In this document: in pieces, positions 15,224 to 24,647 of the stretch
How the letters are laid out: each line of letters opens with the position of its first letter
Numbering within the stretch: position 1 is the stretch's first letter
Assembly: GCA_045629305.1 (NCBI GenBank)
Contig: JAZQQZ010000023.1
Span: forward strand, 1-45,413
DNA: 45,413 bases
Direction: 5' to 3'
Origin: UBA1227 sp045629305
GTDB lineage: Bacteria; Bacillota; Clostridia; Oscillospirales; Acutalibacteraceae
Notes under the pieces: generated by a model
Database searches by the model: none
The model's input: only the letters and a program-made list of their open reading frames with translations
Told to the model about the DNA's origin: nothing
Made by a program: the position numbers and the translations under genes

Positions 15224-17374
15224 TTAGTACGTTGTGATAGTAACTGTGGACTCTTCTTTTACGATTTCACCAACAGCTGGTGATACACTCTTAATCTTAG
15301 ATCCAATGCCAGACTTCTTACCATAAAGGCCAGCCGCTGAGAGTGTATTAATATAATCGTCAGGTGTCTTTGAACCATATGAAGGAACGATTGCAAGGCC
15401 TATTGATGTCTCATTAGAGATCTTAGACTTGCCAAAGTCAATTGTGCATGAATAAAGTTTTACTTCATCATCACCAATTCTAACTTCAAAGTTCTGAGTG
15501 CCCTTACCCTCAACTTCATATGTATAGTCACCATTACAGATAATTGTCTTAGTTTCAATCTCTTCGTTGTCGAGATAAAAATGGAACTTTGTCTTACCAG
15601 ATGATGGTGTGCTCATAGCAACTTTAACTTTGCCAGATTTACCGTTACCGCTTGAGATAACGATGTCAACTGATTTACCAGCTGTGAGTTTCTCACCAGC
15701 TGCAGGGTCCTGACGGATAATTGTGCCCTTTTCTTTGTCACTGTCTTCAACCTTAACCTGGCCAAGTTTTAAGTGCTTAGCATCGATTGCCTGATCAAGA
15801 TAAACCATTACGCCATCTTTATTGGTCTCATAGTTAAGACCTACGAGGTTAGGAACCTCGAGTTCGTTCTCATCAACTGTTGTAGATACATATACTGTGA
15901 TAGAACCACTGATTGATGAGAGCGGTGTACCTGCTACTGGGTCTGTACGGAGAACTGTATAGTCCTCCTTGTCTGGGTCATATTCATTTACCCAGACAAC
16001 GTTGGTAATAAGTTTCGACTTAAAGATGCTCTGCGCATCAGCCTTGGATTCGCCTACAACATCAGGGACAACATCGTCCTTACCGGACTCGGCAACTTCG
16101 AGAGTAATGACTGTGCCCTTCTTCTTTTTCTGACCAGAAGCAGGATCCTGCTTACATACCTGACCAGCTTTATATGTTGTGGATGTTACATATGTAACAT
16201 TGAAAGTCCAATCATCATACTTAACGTTTCCTTGAATCTCTGTAGCATAATCCATACCTACGAAATTAGGTACTTTTGCCTTGTCAGACTTAAAAACGTC
16301 TGTAAAGAGTGCAAGAATGATAACGATAATGAGAATTACTGCAAGGAGTGCTGATAGAACTCCAACAACAATTGGGAGCGCCTTGTTCTGCTCCTCATCG
16401 TCCTCTTCTTGTTCGTCCTCAAATTCTTCTCTTATGAGGACTGCCTTGTTGGCAGCAGCAACAGCTGCTGTCTTCGCAACAGGAGTCTTTTCAATGAACT
16501 TTGTAGGCTCTCTATCTACGAAATATGAATAATCAAATTTAACTGCTGGATTGCGTCTGAACTCATCAAGGTCAAGGAGCATCTCTGCTGCCGACTGATA
16601 TCTGTCCTTAACGCTCTTCTGCATTGCGCGAAGAGTAATCTGCTCAAGTCCTACAGGGATCTGTGGATTGATGTCACGTGGATGTACTGCTTCGTTCTGA
16701 AGCTGCATAATTGCGACTGATACAGCGCTGTCAGACTCGAAAGGAAGCTTACCTGTAATCATCTCATAGATTACAACGCCGACTGAATAGATGTCTGCCT
16801 TATCATCTGTAATTTCACCACGAGCCTGCTCTGGGCTTATGTAATGAACTGAGCCTATTGCGCTCTCTGTCATTGTACGTGTCTCACCACGTGAGAAACG
16901 TGCGATACCGAAGTCTGTAACTTTGATTGTGCCATCCTGAAGGAGCATGATGTTCTGTGGCTTCACGTCACGGTGAACGATGCCCTTGTCATGAGCATGC
17001 TGAAGAGCACGGAGGATCTGGATTGAGAAATGAACTGCCTCTTTCCAGTTAATTACCTTCTGTTGCTCGATATATTCTTTAAGTGTGATGCCCTCGATAT
17101 ACTCCATAACGATGTACTGAAGTCTATCGCCAAATGAGACATCATAAACCTTTACGATATTAGGATGAGAGAGGACAGCAATTGCCTTGGACTCATTCTT
17201 AAATCTACGGCGGAACTCCTCGTTTGCGAGGAACTCCTCCTTGAGAATCTTAATAGCGACGATGCGGTCGTCGATGTTGTCGTATGCTTTGTATACGACA
17301 GCCATACCGCCTACGCCGATGATTTCTCTTATCTCATAGCGACCATCAAGTCGTTTTCCTACATAACTATCCAT
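15224..17374 (-). CDS. prkC: Membrane Ser/Thr protein kinase with PASTA domains (PrkC/StkP type)
   Basis: A 716-residue sensor kinase. The Hanks-type kinase domain (about 10-270) has GVGGMAVVYKA, the ATP-binding Lys in IVAIKIL, catalytic HRDVKPQN, DFGIARF and the activation loop TESAIGSVHYISPEQARGE. An acidic linker, one membrane helix (about 345-370) and three clear PASTA repeats follow (about 375-600), which sense muropeptides or lipid II in relatives. Then come an Ig-like stretch and a degenerate fourth PASTA-like end (about 655-716). The ATG at 17374 has SD AGGAGA. It starts 10 bases after the cognate phosphatase gene. Confidence 0.96.
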   Translation of the reverse strand: MDSYVGKRLDGRYEIREIIGVGGMAVVYKAYDNIDDRIVAIKILKEEFLANEEFRRRFKNESKAIAVLSHPNIVKVYDVSFGDRLQYIVMEYIEGITLKEYIEQQKVINWKEAVHFSIQILRALQHAHDKGIVHRDVKPQNIMLLQDGTIKVTDFGIARFSRGETRTMTESAIGSVHYISPEQARGEITDDKADIYSVGVVIYEMITGKLPFESDSAVSVAIMQLQNEAVHPRDINPQIPVGLEQITLRAMQKSVKDRYQSAAEMLLDLDEFRRNPAVKFDYSYFVDREPTKFIEKTPVAKTAAVAAANKAVLIREEFEDEQEEDDEEQNKALPIVVGVLSALLAVILIIVIILALFTDVFKSDKAKVPNFVGMDYATEIQGNVKYDDWTFNVTYVTSTTYKAGQVCKQDPASGQKKKKGTVITLEVAESGKDDVVPDVVGESKADAQSIFKSKLITNVVWVNEYDPDKEDYTVLRTDPVAGTPLSSISGSITVYVSTTVDENELEVPNLVGLNYETNKDGVMVYLDQAIDAKHLKLGQVKVEDSDKEKGTIIRQDPAAGEKLTAGKSVDIVISSGNGKSGKVKVAMSTPSSGKTKFHFYLDNEEIETKTIICNGDYTYEVEGKGTQNFEVRIGDDEVKLYSCTIDFGKSKISNETSIGLAIVPSYGSKTPDDYINTLSAAGLYGKKSGIGSKIKSVSPAVGEIVKEESTVTITTY

Positions 17375-17384
17375 ACTGTTCTCC

Positions 17385-18113
17385 TTATCTTGCCACTGCA
17401 ACTACTGTAATATTGTCGCCACCGCCATTATGATTGGCGAGATCAACTAGTAAATCAGCGACATTCTCATGAGGATTATCAGAAATAATTCTGTAAATAT
17501 CGGTAGGTTCTACGAAGTTGGAAAGTCCATCTGTACAGAGGAGAATCACTTCATCACCATTTAAGTCTTCAACAGTAAAGTCGATTTTAAGAGACTCACC
17601 GACGCCGAGTGCACGGGTTATTAAGTTTTTCTGTGGGTGGGTCTCCGCCTCTTCAGGAGTAATTTCTCCCCTCTCAACCATATCCTGTACCAGTGAATGG
17701 TCCTTAGTTACCTGTCTTACTTCGCTATCGGTAACGATGTATGCACGGCTGTCGCCCGCATGTGCGATATAGACAGCATTCTTTGTAACCAAGGCTGCCA
17801 CAACCGTGGTGCCCATTCCGGCGAGATCCGGATTGTCGGCGGCCATATCAAAAATTTGGAAGTTAGCATTTGTAATTGCTGTAACAAGCAAATTTTTTAT
17901 GGAAGAAGAAGTCATACTGTCACGATAACCAGATGTGATTCGTTCAGAGATTGCCTGTACGGCAGCTGAACTTGCGACATTGCCTCCGGCATTGCCGCCC
18001 ATACCATCGCATACAACTGCCCATGCCACTCCATTCTGGAACTCGCCGGCAGCGTAAGAATCCTGGTTGCTATCTCTTATCTGGCCTACGTCTGTTTTAG
18101 CTGATACGTTCAT
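17385..18113 (-). CDS. prpC: PP2C-family protein phosphatase (Stp/PrpC)
   Basis: A 242-residue Mn2+/Mg2+-dependent phosphatase that reverses PrkC phosphorylation. Metal-binding and core motifs are VGQIRDSNQDS (about 8-18), VVCDGMGGNAGGNVAS (about 32-47), HAGDSRAY, TKDHSLVQDM, LLCTDGLSN and GGDNITVVAVAR at the end. The ATG at 18113 is chosen for its strong SD (AAGGAGGAG); the longer frame runs into rlmN. It overlaps the rlmN stop by 17 bases, indicating coupled translation. Confidence 0.96.
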   Translation of the reverse strand: MNVSAKTDVGQIRDSNQDSYAAGEFQNGVAWAVVCDGMGGNAGGNVASSAAVQAISERITSGYRDSMTSSSIKNLLVTAITNANFQIFDMAADNPDLAGMGTTVVAALVTKNAVYIAHAGDSRAYIVTDSEVRQVTKDHSLVQDMVERGEITPEEAETHPQKNLITRALGVGESLKIDFTVEDLNGDEVILLCTDGLSNFVEPTDIYRIISDNPHENVADLLVDLANHNGGGDNITVVAVAR

Positions 18114-19149
18114 GCTTCTCCTCCTTTCTCGAATTTCGTCGAAGTTGTCCGCAGGAAGCATCTATATCTCCGCCGAGCGATCGTCTAATCGTCGTGGTGA
18201 TGCCTCCGGCTTCAAGTATCTTAGAAAAGGCTTCGAGCCTTTCTAATGAGCTACGTTTGTAATCATTCTCTCGAACTTCATTAGCCGGAATCAAATTGAC
18301 ATGGCAGAGTGTTCCGCGAAGCTTATTGCGAAGTTCCTTCGCACACTCGTCAGTGTCGTTAATTCCATCCATCATCGCATACTCGAACGAGATACGTCTG
18401 CTTGTAGCATCCGTATATGCTTTACAAGCAGCAAGAAGTTCTTCAGTTCCCCATTTGTTGTTTACCGGCATTATCTTGCTACGTATCTCGTCATTTGGAG
18501 CGTGTAGCGAAACCGAAAGTGTGAACTGTGGATGATATTTGATCAAATCATATATCTTAGGCACGATTCCACAAGTGGATATGCTGATGTGGCGTGCACT
18601 GATATTCTGTCCATTTTCGTCTGTGATGAGTTCTAGGAACTTCAGCACATTTTCATAGTTGTCGAGTGGTTCTCCCATTCCCATAAGGACGATGTGAGAC
18701 ACTCTTATGTCCTCATCTCTCGAGATAGCATAAATTTGACTTAGAATCTCTGATGGATAGAGATTTCTAACGCAGCCATCTATGGTTGATGCGCAGAAAC
18801 TGCATTTCATATTGCATCCAACCTGAGACGATACGCATACGGTGTAGCCGTACTTATACTTCATTAGTACTGATTCGATGAATTCACCGTCGTTTAGTTC
18901 GAAGAGATATTTCTTCGTATCATCAATCTTGGACTCAAGCTTCCTTACAATCTTACAGTTCTTAATCTCATAGGTATCATCAAGTTTCTGCCTGAGATCC
19001 TTGCTGAGATTAGTCATCTCATCAAAGCTCTCTGCACCCTGCTTGTGAAGCCACGAGTAAATCTGCCCTGCACGGAATTTCGGCAGTCCGAGATTTATTA
19101 TCTGAGTTGTCAGCTCTTGTAGGTTAAGTGACTTTATGTCTTCTTTCAT
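18097..19149 (-). CDS. rlmN: Dual-specificity RNA methyltransferase RlmN
   Basis: A radical-SAM enzyme that makes m2A2503 in 23S rRNA and m2A37 in tRNA. The 350-residue protein has the iron-sulfur motif CNMKCSFC (about 112-119) and the SAM-binding phrase LMGMGEPLDNYENV (about 155-168). Methyl transfer uses a conserved cysteine in ASCGQLR near the C-terminus. An N-terminal accessory domain (1-80; KFRAGQIYSWLHKQG) binds RNA. Its start overlaps the rsmB stop by 4 bases, so it sits in a translation-quality block with rsmB, fmt and def. Confidence 0.96.
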   Translation of the reverse strand: MKEDIKSLNLQELTTQIINLGLPKFRAGQIYSWLHKQGAESFDEMTNLSKDLRQKLDDTYEIKNCKIVRKLESKIDDTKKYLFELNDGEFIESVLMKYKYGYTVCVSSQVGCNMKCSFCASTIDGCVRNLYPSEILSQIYAISRDEDIRVSHIVLMGMGEPLDNYENVLKFLELITDENGQNISARHISISTCGIVPKIYDLIKYHPQFTLSVSLHAPNDEIRSKIMPVNNKWGTEELLAACKAYTDATSRRISFEYAMMDGINDTDECAKELRNKLRGTLCHVNLIPANEVRENDYKRSSLERLEAFSKILEAGGITTTIRRSLGGDIDASCGQLRRNSRKEEKHERIS

Positions 19150-20285
19150 TCTACCCTGCCAATCACTGCATAGAAGAATCCATCACAGTTCATCTCCTGT
19201 GGGAGGATTGTTCTCATTTCTCTAAGTTCAAAGCCCGCATTTTCACGGATAAATTTGTCTACGACCTCTTCATTTTCCTTAGGATTCAAGGAACATGTAG
19301 AGTAGACAAGAGTTCCACCAATTCTTATATAACGCGCGCTATTAATTAAGATATTATATTGCAAATTTGGCAAATTTTCAATATCTGTAACTGATTTGTA
19401 ACGTATTTCAGGCTTGCGTCCAATGACGCCGAGGCCGGCGCAAGGAACGTCGCAGAGCACTCGATCTGCCAGTGGCAGGTCGGAGTTGAAGACCTCTGCG
19501 TCACCGACTCTTACGTCAATTATGCTAAGGCCAAGGCGTTCAGCACCATCTTTAATAAGCTTTACTCTATGCGGATAAAGGTCGAAGGAAACTATCTTTC
19601 CTTCGTTATTCATAATCTCCGCAATAGTAAAGCTTTTACCGCCAGGGGCAGCACACATATCATAGATTATCTCCCCTGGCAAGGCGCCGAGCGCCTCACA
19701 GCATTTCTGGGAAGATAGGTCTTGGATATGGTAAAGTTCTGGATTCCACGGACATTCTCTCTTGTAAATTGGCTTGCCGCCAAGTGATGCCTCTAAAATG
19801 CCAATTGTATTTTCCTCGCCATAGGCGCTCGTCCACATATCAATAAGCCAAGTTGGGCAACTATATTTAATTTCAAGATAGTTCTCTTCCGATTCATCGG
19901 GAAGAGTAAGCCCATTTTGACTGATTTTGCGAAGCACAGCATTGGTGAGACCTGCAGCATAATTTGCATGCTTCTTTGAGAGGTTCACAGACTCATTGAT
20001 TGCAGCATGTGCAGGCACCTTATCCATAAATAGAAGTTGGTATGCACCAAGTCTCAAAATAGTACGTAGTTGTGGCTTTATCTTAGGATTCTTGAGATAG
20101 ATATCTATGTTGTAATCAAGCGTCAATTTACGCTCGATTACACCGTATACAAGGGCTGTAAAAAACGCCTTGTCGGCGCCCAGAAGACAGTCTGTCTTTA
20201 GGACACCGGCAATAGATAAATTCGAATATGAATTCTCCTGTTCAATTTTAAGAAGGCAATCATATGCGAGCTGTCTTGCGTTCAT
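19146..20285 (-). CDS. rsmB: 16S rRNA m5C967 methyltransferase RsmB (short form)
   Basis: Methylates C967 of 16S rRNA. Residues 1-130 form a NusB-like RNA-binding domain (ALVYGVIERKLTLDYNID). The methyltransferase has MCAAPGGKS (about 209-217), CDVPCAGLGVIGRKPEIR (motif IV cysteine, about 277) and YSTCSLNPKENEEVV (motif VI catalytic cysteine). At 379 residues it is some 50-70 shorter than usual: after EASLGGKPIYKRECPWNPEL it runs directly into YHIQDLSSQ, so the RNA-facing block that normally contains R-V-N-T is missing without a frameshift. The catalytic motifs remain, so it may be active with altered RNA contacts. Confidence 0.93.
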   Translation of the reverse strand: MNARQLAYDCLLKIEQENSYSNLSIAGVLKTDCLLGADKAFFTALVYGVIERKLTLDYNIDIYLKNPKIKPQLRTILRLGAYQLLFMDKVPAHAAINESVNLSKKHANYAAGLTNAVLRKISQNGLTLPDESEENYLEIKYSCPTWLIDMWTSAYGEENTIGILEASLGGKPIYKRECPWNPELYHIQDLSSQKCCEALGALPGEIIYDMCAAPGGKSFTIAEIMNNEGKIVSFDLYPHRVKLIKDGAERLGLSIIDVRVGDAEVFNSDLPLADRVLCDVPCAGLGVIGRKPEIRYKSVTDIENLPNLQYNILINSARYIRIGGTLVYSTCSLNPKENEEVVDKFIRENAGFELREMRTILPQEMNCDGFFYAVIGRVE

Positions 20286-20287
20286 AG

Positions 20288-20995
20288 TTATCTCCTGTTA
20301 CCACGTCCGCCTGTAAATATGACGATGAATCTAAGTAAGTTTACAAGTGCTGTAGCAAGTGCAACGATATATGTCATGGCTGCAGCTGTAAGAACTTTCT
20401 TTGCACCTGGGCGCTCGTCTGGCTCGAGGAGACCCTCCTCCTCGATTACACGAAGAGCGCGTCTGCTTGCATTGAGTTCCACCGGGAGTGTTACAAGCTG
20501 AAAAAGTGCTACGAGAGCATAAAGGCAAATACCAATTATGATGAGCGAATAACCCATTGTCATGTTCGTAATATATTGTAAAACGAGACCAACAATTGCA
20601 ATTGGAAGTCCAAGTGAACCACCTATATTGCAAGCTGGAACTATAGCATTTCTGATCTCAACTGGAGCATAACCAGTCGCATGCTGAGCGGCATGTCCTG
20701 CCTCGTGGCAAGCAACACCAATAGCAGCAATAGAAGAATTGCCATATACAGATTCCGAAAGACTAATTACATTTGTCTTAGGGTTAAAATTATCTGTAAG
20801 ATTTCCGCTTATACGCTGTATTTCCACATTGTGAATATCATAGTGGCGAAGCACAGCTGCGACTGCCTGTTCTGCTGTAATGCCTTTAGAAGAAGGCTTC
20901 TGCGAATATTTTCTATAAGTACTTTTAACTTTAGACTGCGCAATTAAGGCAGCAAAGAACATAAGAATAACAAGATAATATAAAAAAGCATCCAT
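20288..20995 (-). CDS. yugP: Membrane zinc metallopeptidase, YugP family
   Basis: A 235-residue membrane protein with a neutral zinc-protease motif HEAGHAAQH (about residues 97-105), the hallmark of the YugP family. There is an N-terminal helix (1-20), and two or three hydrophobic segments lie after the active site (about 120-170 and 205-225). PVELNASRRALRVIEEEG holds the probable third zinc ligand (Glu). The ATG overlaps the fmt stop (TGATG). Its substrates are unknown; its place among fmt, def and rsmB is common in Clostridia. Confidence 0.9.
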   Translation of the reverse strand: MDAFLYYLVILMFFAALIAQSKVKSTYRKYSQKPSSKGITAEQAVAAVLRHYDIHNVEIQRISGNLTDNFNPKTNVISLSESVYGNSSIAAIGVACHEAGHAAQHATGYAPVEIRNAIVPACNIGGSLGLPIAIVGLVLQYITNMTMGYSLIIIGICLYALVALFQLVTLPVELNASRRALRVIEEEGLLEPDERPGAKKVLTAAAMTYIVALATALVNLLRFIVIFTGGRGNRR

Positions 20996-21900
20996 CAATC
21001 AAACACTCCTTCCAATTTATGACCGAGAAGATAATCTTTAATATTCATCCTCTTAGCCCCAGTTGCTTGAATTTCAACAAGTTCAAGTACCTTGCCATCA
21101 CCGCAGACAACATACTTGCCGTCGATGATTGTGCCAGGTGCTTTGTCACTTGTCTTCTCAGTCAAGTGTGACATATGAATCTTAAATACATCTGTACCAA
21201 GAGTTGTCTGAGCAGATGGCCATGGGTTTAAGCCGCATATCTGCTTATGGATAACCTTAGCATCTTTAGTCCAATCAATTGGGCACTCCGCCTTGCTGAG
21301 CATGCTGGCGTAGGTGGAGAGATTGTCGTCCTGCTTCACTGGAACTAAATTGTCGATGTTATCAAGTGTTTCCTCAATAACGTCAGCAGCAAGTGCAGCA
21401 AGGCGGTCAAAGAGTTCGCCGGCGGTCTCGTTTTCGCCAATCTCTACTGATTTGGCGAGGAGCATGTCGCCTGTGTCTAGGCCGACATCCATCTGCATAG
21501 CCGTGACGCCGGCATATTGCTCGCCGTCAATGACGGCGCGCTGAATAGGTGCAGCACCACGGTACTTCGGAAGAAGTGAGCCGTGTGCATTTATACAGCC
21601 GTACTTCGGGAAGTTCAGTACATCCTCTTTAAGTATCTGACCATAAGCTGCGACAACTATTACATCTGGCTGAAGTTCCTCAAGAATTGGCATGGCCTCA
21701 CCATGCTTTAAGGACTCCGGTTGATATACAGGAATATTAAATTTTTCAGCACAGACCTTGACATCTGACGGCGTAAGCGTCATATGTCTACCCTTCGGTT
21801 TATCAGGTTGTGTGAACACACCAAGAACCTCGTGCTTCTCTATAAGTCTCTCGAGAGTTGGCACAGCAAAGTCCGGTGTTCCCATGAAAACTATCTTCAT
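20995..21900 (-). CDS. fmt: Methionyl-tRNA formyltransferase
   Basis: Formylates the initiator Met-tRNA using 10-formyl-THF. The 301-residue protein begins KIVFMGTPDFAVPTLERL and has the catalytic segment NAHGSLLPKYRGAAPIQRAV (residues about 107-126; Asn and His) with the conserved Asp in MDVGLDTGDML. A C-terminal OB-like tRNA-binding domain starts near residue 205. It lies 1 base after def, the deformylase that later removes the same formyl group. Confidence 0.97.
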   Translation of the reverse strand: MKIVFMGTPDFAVPTLERLIEKHEVLGVFTQPDKPKGRHMTLTPSDVKVCAEKFNIPVYQPESLKHGEAMPILEELQPDVIVVAAYGQILKEDVLNFPKYGCINAHGSLLPKYRGAAPIQRAVIDGEQYAGVTAMQMDVGLDTGDMLLAKSVEIGENETAGELFDRLAALAADVIEETLDNIDNLVPVKQDDNLSTYASMLSKAECPIDWTKDAKVIHKQICGLNPWPSAQTTLGTDVFKIHMSHLTEKTSDKAPGTIIDGKYVVCGDGKVLELVEIQATGAKRMNIKDYLLGHKLEGVFD

Positions 21901-21901
21901 A

Positions 21902-22378
21902 TTATTCCCCGTTTGCTATATCGTCTCTAGGTGTTGGATTTGGATTGAGTCTATCGATGAAAAGTACGCCATCAAGATGATCAATCTCATGGCAGAAACA
22001 ACGAGCTTTAAGTTCTTCACCACTGTAGATGAACCATTTGCCATTTCTATCCTGTGCTTTAACTTTTACCTTTGCAGGACGGATTGTCTCATAATACTCA
22101 CCAGGAATAGAAAGACATCCCTCATCTGCAAATTGCTCACCCTCCTGCTCAATAATCTCAGGATTGACGAGCTCTAAGAAACCGTCACCGACATCCATAA
22201 CAACGATACGACGAAGCATGCCGACCTGTGGAGCAGCGAGGCCCACACCCTCAGCATGATACATTGTCTCTTTCATATCGTCGATAAGGTCAGCAAGTTT
22301 TGCATCGAATTTTTCAACTGGTCGGCAATGCTTTCTAAGAATAGGATCTTCTTTAGTTACAATTTTTCTAAGTGCCAT
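21902..22378 (-). CDS. def: Peptide deformylase
   Basis: Metalloenzyme that removes N-formyl groups from new proteins. The 158-residue protein carries motif I GVGLAAPQVG (about 41-50), motif II EGCLSIPG (metal-binding Cys, about 89) and motif III CHEIDHLDG (HExxH, about 130-134). The ATG at 22378 has SD AAAGGTG 6-8 bases upstream; the GTG further up overlaps the SD. It is followed by fmt in the usual order and comes 12 bases after priA. Confidence 0.97.
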   Translation of the reverse strand: MALRKIVTKEDPILRKHCRPVEKFDAKLADLIDDMKETMYHAEGVGLAAPQVGMLRRIVVMDVGDGFLELVNPEIIEQEGEQFADEGCLSIPGEYYETIRPAKVKVKAQDRNGKWFIYSGEELKARCFCHEIDHLDGVLFIDRLNPNPTPRDDIANGE

Positions 22379-22390
22379 ATATATCACCTT

Positions 22391-24589
22391 TTATATAATA
22401 TCCGGTATTGCAGATACGCCGTTATTCGTCTTATCTTTTGCGAAATCCATAAGAAGTTTCGACAACATAAGGCGGAAGCGTGCGTTGTTCTTACATTTGA
22501 TTATAAGTCTATGTCTGTACTTACCAGAGACTTTAACAACGCGTTCCGGCATAGGGCCTAGTACAATCAACTTAACATCGGAGAACTCCTTCGACGCCTC
22601 TCGAAGTTGATTTAGGAAGCGTAGGCTCGACGCCATAACGCGCTCCTCTTTCATGCCCTGAAAACTTATTGTGCATAAGTTGCAATATGGAGGGAAAACG
22701 CACGCTTTACGCATGCCTATCTCCACATCATAGAAGCTTTCAAAATCTTGCTTTGCAGCAAGAGTGATTACATCATTGGTCGGCTGAATTGTCTGGATAA
22801 TTGCCCTACCTTTGTACTTTCCTCTGCCCGCACGGCCGATAACTTGAGTTAAGAGATCAAATGTGGTCTCCATACTCTTATAGTCATCAGTGAAAAGTTG
22901 TTGGTCAGCCGAGAGTACACCTACGAGCGTAACGTTCTCGAAATCGAGACCTTTTGCTACCATCTGTGTACCTATCATTATATCATATTTACCCTCACGG
23001 AAGGCATTTAGTTTTTCCTCATAAGAGAATTTCTGCATGGTTGTATCCGCATCCATGCGGAGGATACGGGCGCTCGGCAGTAGCGTCTCAAGTTCCTCTT
23101 CGAAGCGCTGTGTGCCAGCGCCAGTGTAATGCACATCATTCTCACCGCATGATGGGCATATAGTCGTAAACGGAATACTGTAACCACAGTAGTGACACAT
23201 AAGACGACTGTTGTGCCTATGATAAGTGAGAGTGATGCTACAATTTGGACACATCACAACCTCGCCACAAGAATCACAAGCGGCGTAGGTGTTATATCCT
23301 CGTCTATTGATAAGGACAATCGATTGATGACCTTCTTCGAGGTTGGTTGTCAGAGCAGAGAGAAGTTCACGGCTTATCTCGCTCTTGTTGCCGTCGAAAC
23401 GTTCCTTACACATATCGACACAGGTAACCTCAGGAAGTTCTGCTGTGCCAAATCTATCTTTTAAAACTGAAAGTGTGTACTTTCCATTTCTTGCAGCTGT
23501 ATATGTTTCAAATGACGGAGTCGCAGACGCAAGGACAAGAAGTGCCTTGTCACTTGCCGCACGATATCTTGCAATATCTCTCGCATGATATCTAGGGCTC
23601 GAGTCTGATTTATATGTATGTTCCTGCTCCTCGTCCATGATAATAAGGCCGAGATTTTCAAACGGTGCGAAGACCGCAGACCTTGTACCTACGACGATTT
23701 TGGCAAGTCCTTGCTTTACGCGTTTCCACTCATCAAGTCTCTCACCATCAGAGAGAGCGGAGTGGAACACAGCGACCTTGTCGCCGTAACGAGCATGGAA
23801 AAGTCTTAGAGTCTGAGGGGTAAGCGAGATCTCTGGAACCATTACAATTATGCCACGGCCAGTCTTCTCGACCTCGTCTATAAGTTTCAAATATACTTGA
23901 GTCTTTCCGCTTCCAGTAACTCCGAAAAGAAGGCTTGTACCGCCTCCAGACTCAAACTGACGTGTAAGATTTTGGAATGCATTTTGCTGACTATCAGTGA
24001 GTTCAATCTCACTTCTGTCAGTTATCTCCTCATCATAAGGCCTACGGAATACTTCCTTCTCGTAGAACTCAACAAAGCCCTTGGCTTCAAGTGCTTTGAT
24101 TACGCTTTCGCCAACTCCCGCGAAATAGCAGAGTTCTTTAACAGATGGATTATCAGTCATTGATTTTAAGATATCGAACGCTGCGCTCTGTTTTTCAGTG
24201 AGCTTTAGATCTCTTTCCTCTTTTACCCTGACCATCTTGATAGTAAGATCCTGTGGCTTATGGGAAAGACCTGGTAGCATAGTGCGTAGCGCGTCGTAGA
24301 GCGTGCAAAATGTACGCTCTTTCATAAATGCTGCAAGGGTAAGCATCTTATCGTTGAAGAGTGGAGAATCATCGAGGACAGCACCGAGAAGCTTAAGTTT
24401 CTCAGCATCTTTATCCTCTACCTGCTCCACTTCAATAACCACGCCCTGGCGTGCGGCGTCGCCCTTGCCGAATGGGACCATAACTCGACAGCCGACGATA
24501 TTTTCTCTATCGTCAGCGACAATATAACTGTAGAGTTCATCGAAATGATAAACAGCATTTTGCACCGCTACGCGCGCTACAGTCTTCAA
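22391..24589 (-). CDS. priA: Primosomal protein N' (replication restart helicase PriA)
   Basis: A 3'-5' helicase that reloads the replisome at stalled forks. The 732-residue protein has the N-terminal DNA-binding domain (1-100), Walker A GVTGSGKTQVYL (about 221-232), DEEQEHTYKSD (motif II), the two-zinc module with CDSCGEVVMCPNC, CHYCGY and CPSCGEN (about 430-475), then motifs V-VI including GRAGRGKYKGRA. The start is TTG with SD AGGAGG 7 bases upstream. In Bacillus coaBC lies between rpoZ and priA; here only a hairpin does. Confidence 0.97.
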   Translation of the reverse strand: MKTVARVAVQNAVYHFDELYSYIVADDRENIVGCRVMVPFGKGDAARQGVVIEVEQVEDKDAEKLKLLGAVLDDSPLFNDKMLTLAAFMKERTFCTLYDALRTMLPGLSHKPQDLTIKMVRVKEERDLKLTEKQSAAFDILKSMTDNPSVKELCYFAGVGESVIKALEAKGFVEFYEKEVFRRPYDEEITDRSEIELTDSQQNAFQNLTRQFESGGGTSLLFGVTGSGKTQVYLKLIDEVEKTGRGIIVMVPEISLTPQTLRLFHARYGDKVAVFHSALSDGERLDEWKRVKQGLAKIVVGTRSAVFAPFENLGLIIMDEEQEHTYKSDSSPRYHARDIARYRAASDKALLVLASATPSFETYTAARNGKYTLSVLKDRFGTAELPEVTCVDMCKERFDGNKSEISRELLSALTTNLEEGHQSIVLINRRGYNTYAACDSCGEVVMCPNCSITLTYHRHNSRLMCHYCGYSIPFTTICPSCGENDVHYTGAGTQRFEEELETLLPSARILRMDADTTMQKFSYEEKLNAFREGKYDIMIGTQMVAKGLDFENVTLVGVLSADQQLFTDDYKSMETTFDLLTQVIGRAGRGKYKGRAIIQTIQPTNDVITLAAKQDFESFYDVEIGMRKACVFPPYCNLCTISFQGMKEERVMASSLRFLNQLREASKEFSDVKLIVLGPMPERVVKVSGKYRHRLIIKCKNNARFRLMLSKLLMDFAKDKTNNGVSAIPDII

Positions 24590-24614
24590 GTTACAGCCTC
24601 CTAAAAAGTATATT

Positions 24615-24643
24615 TGGCAGTAGTATCGACGATACTACTGCCA
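24615..24643. terminator. Hairpin between rpoZ and priA
   Basis: TGGCAGTAGTATCG and its exact complement are separated by one base, so a 12-bp stem with a 5-base loop is expected. The T run (TTTTT, about 24603-24607 on the minus side) comes 7 bases after the stem, so termination is likely partial. It would reduce readthrough from the gmk-rpoZ mRNA into priA. Confidence 0.55.
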
Positions 24644-24647
24644 TTTC

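Noticed and set aside
20288..20995. YugP as an M48/HtpX protease
   Set aside because: HEAGH with the downstream membrane pattern and length near 235 fits YugP better; HtpX uses HExxH in a different order with more residues.
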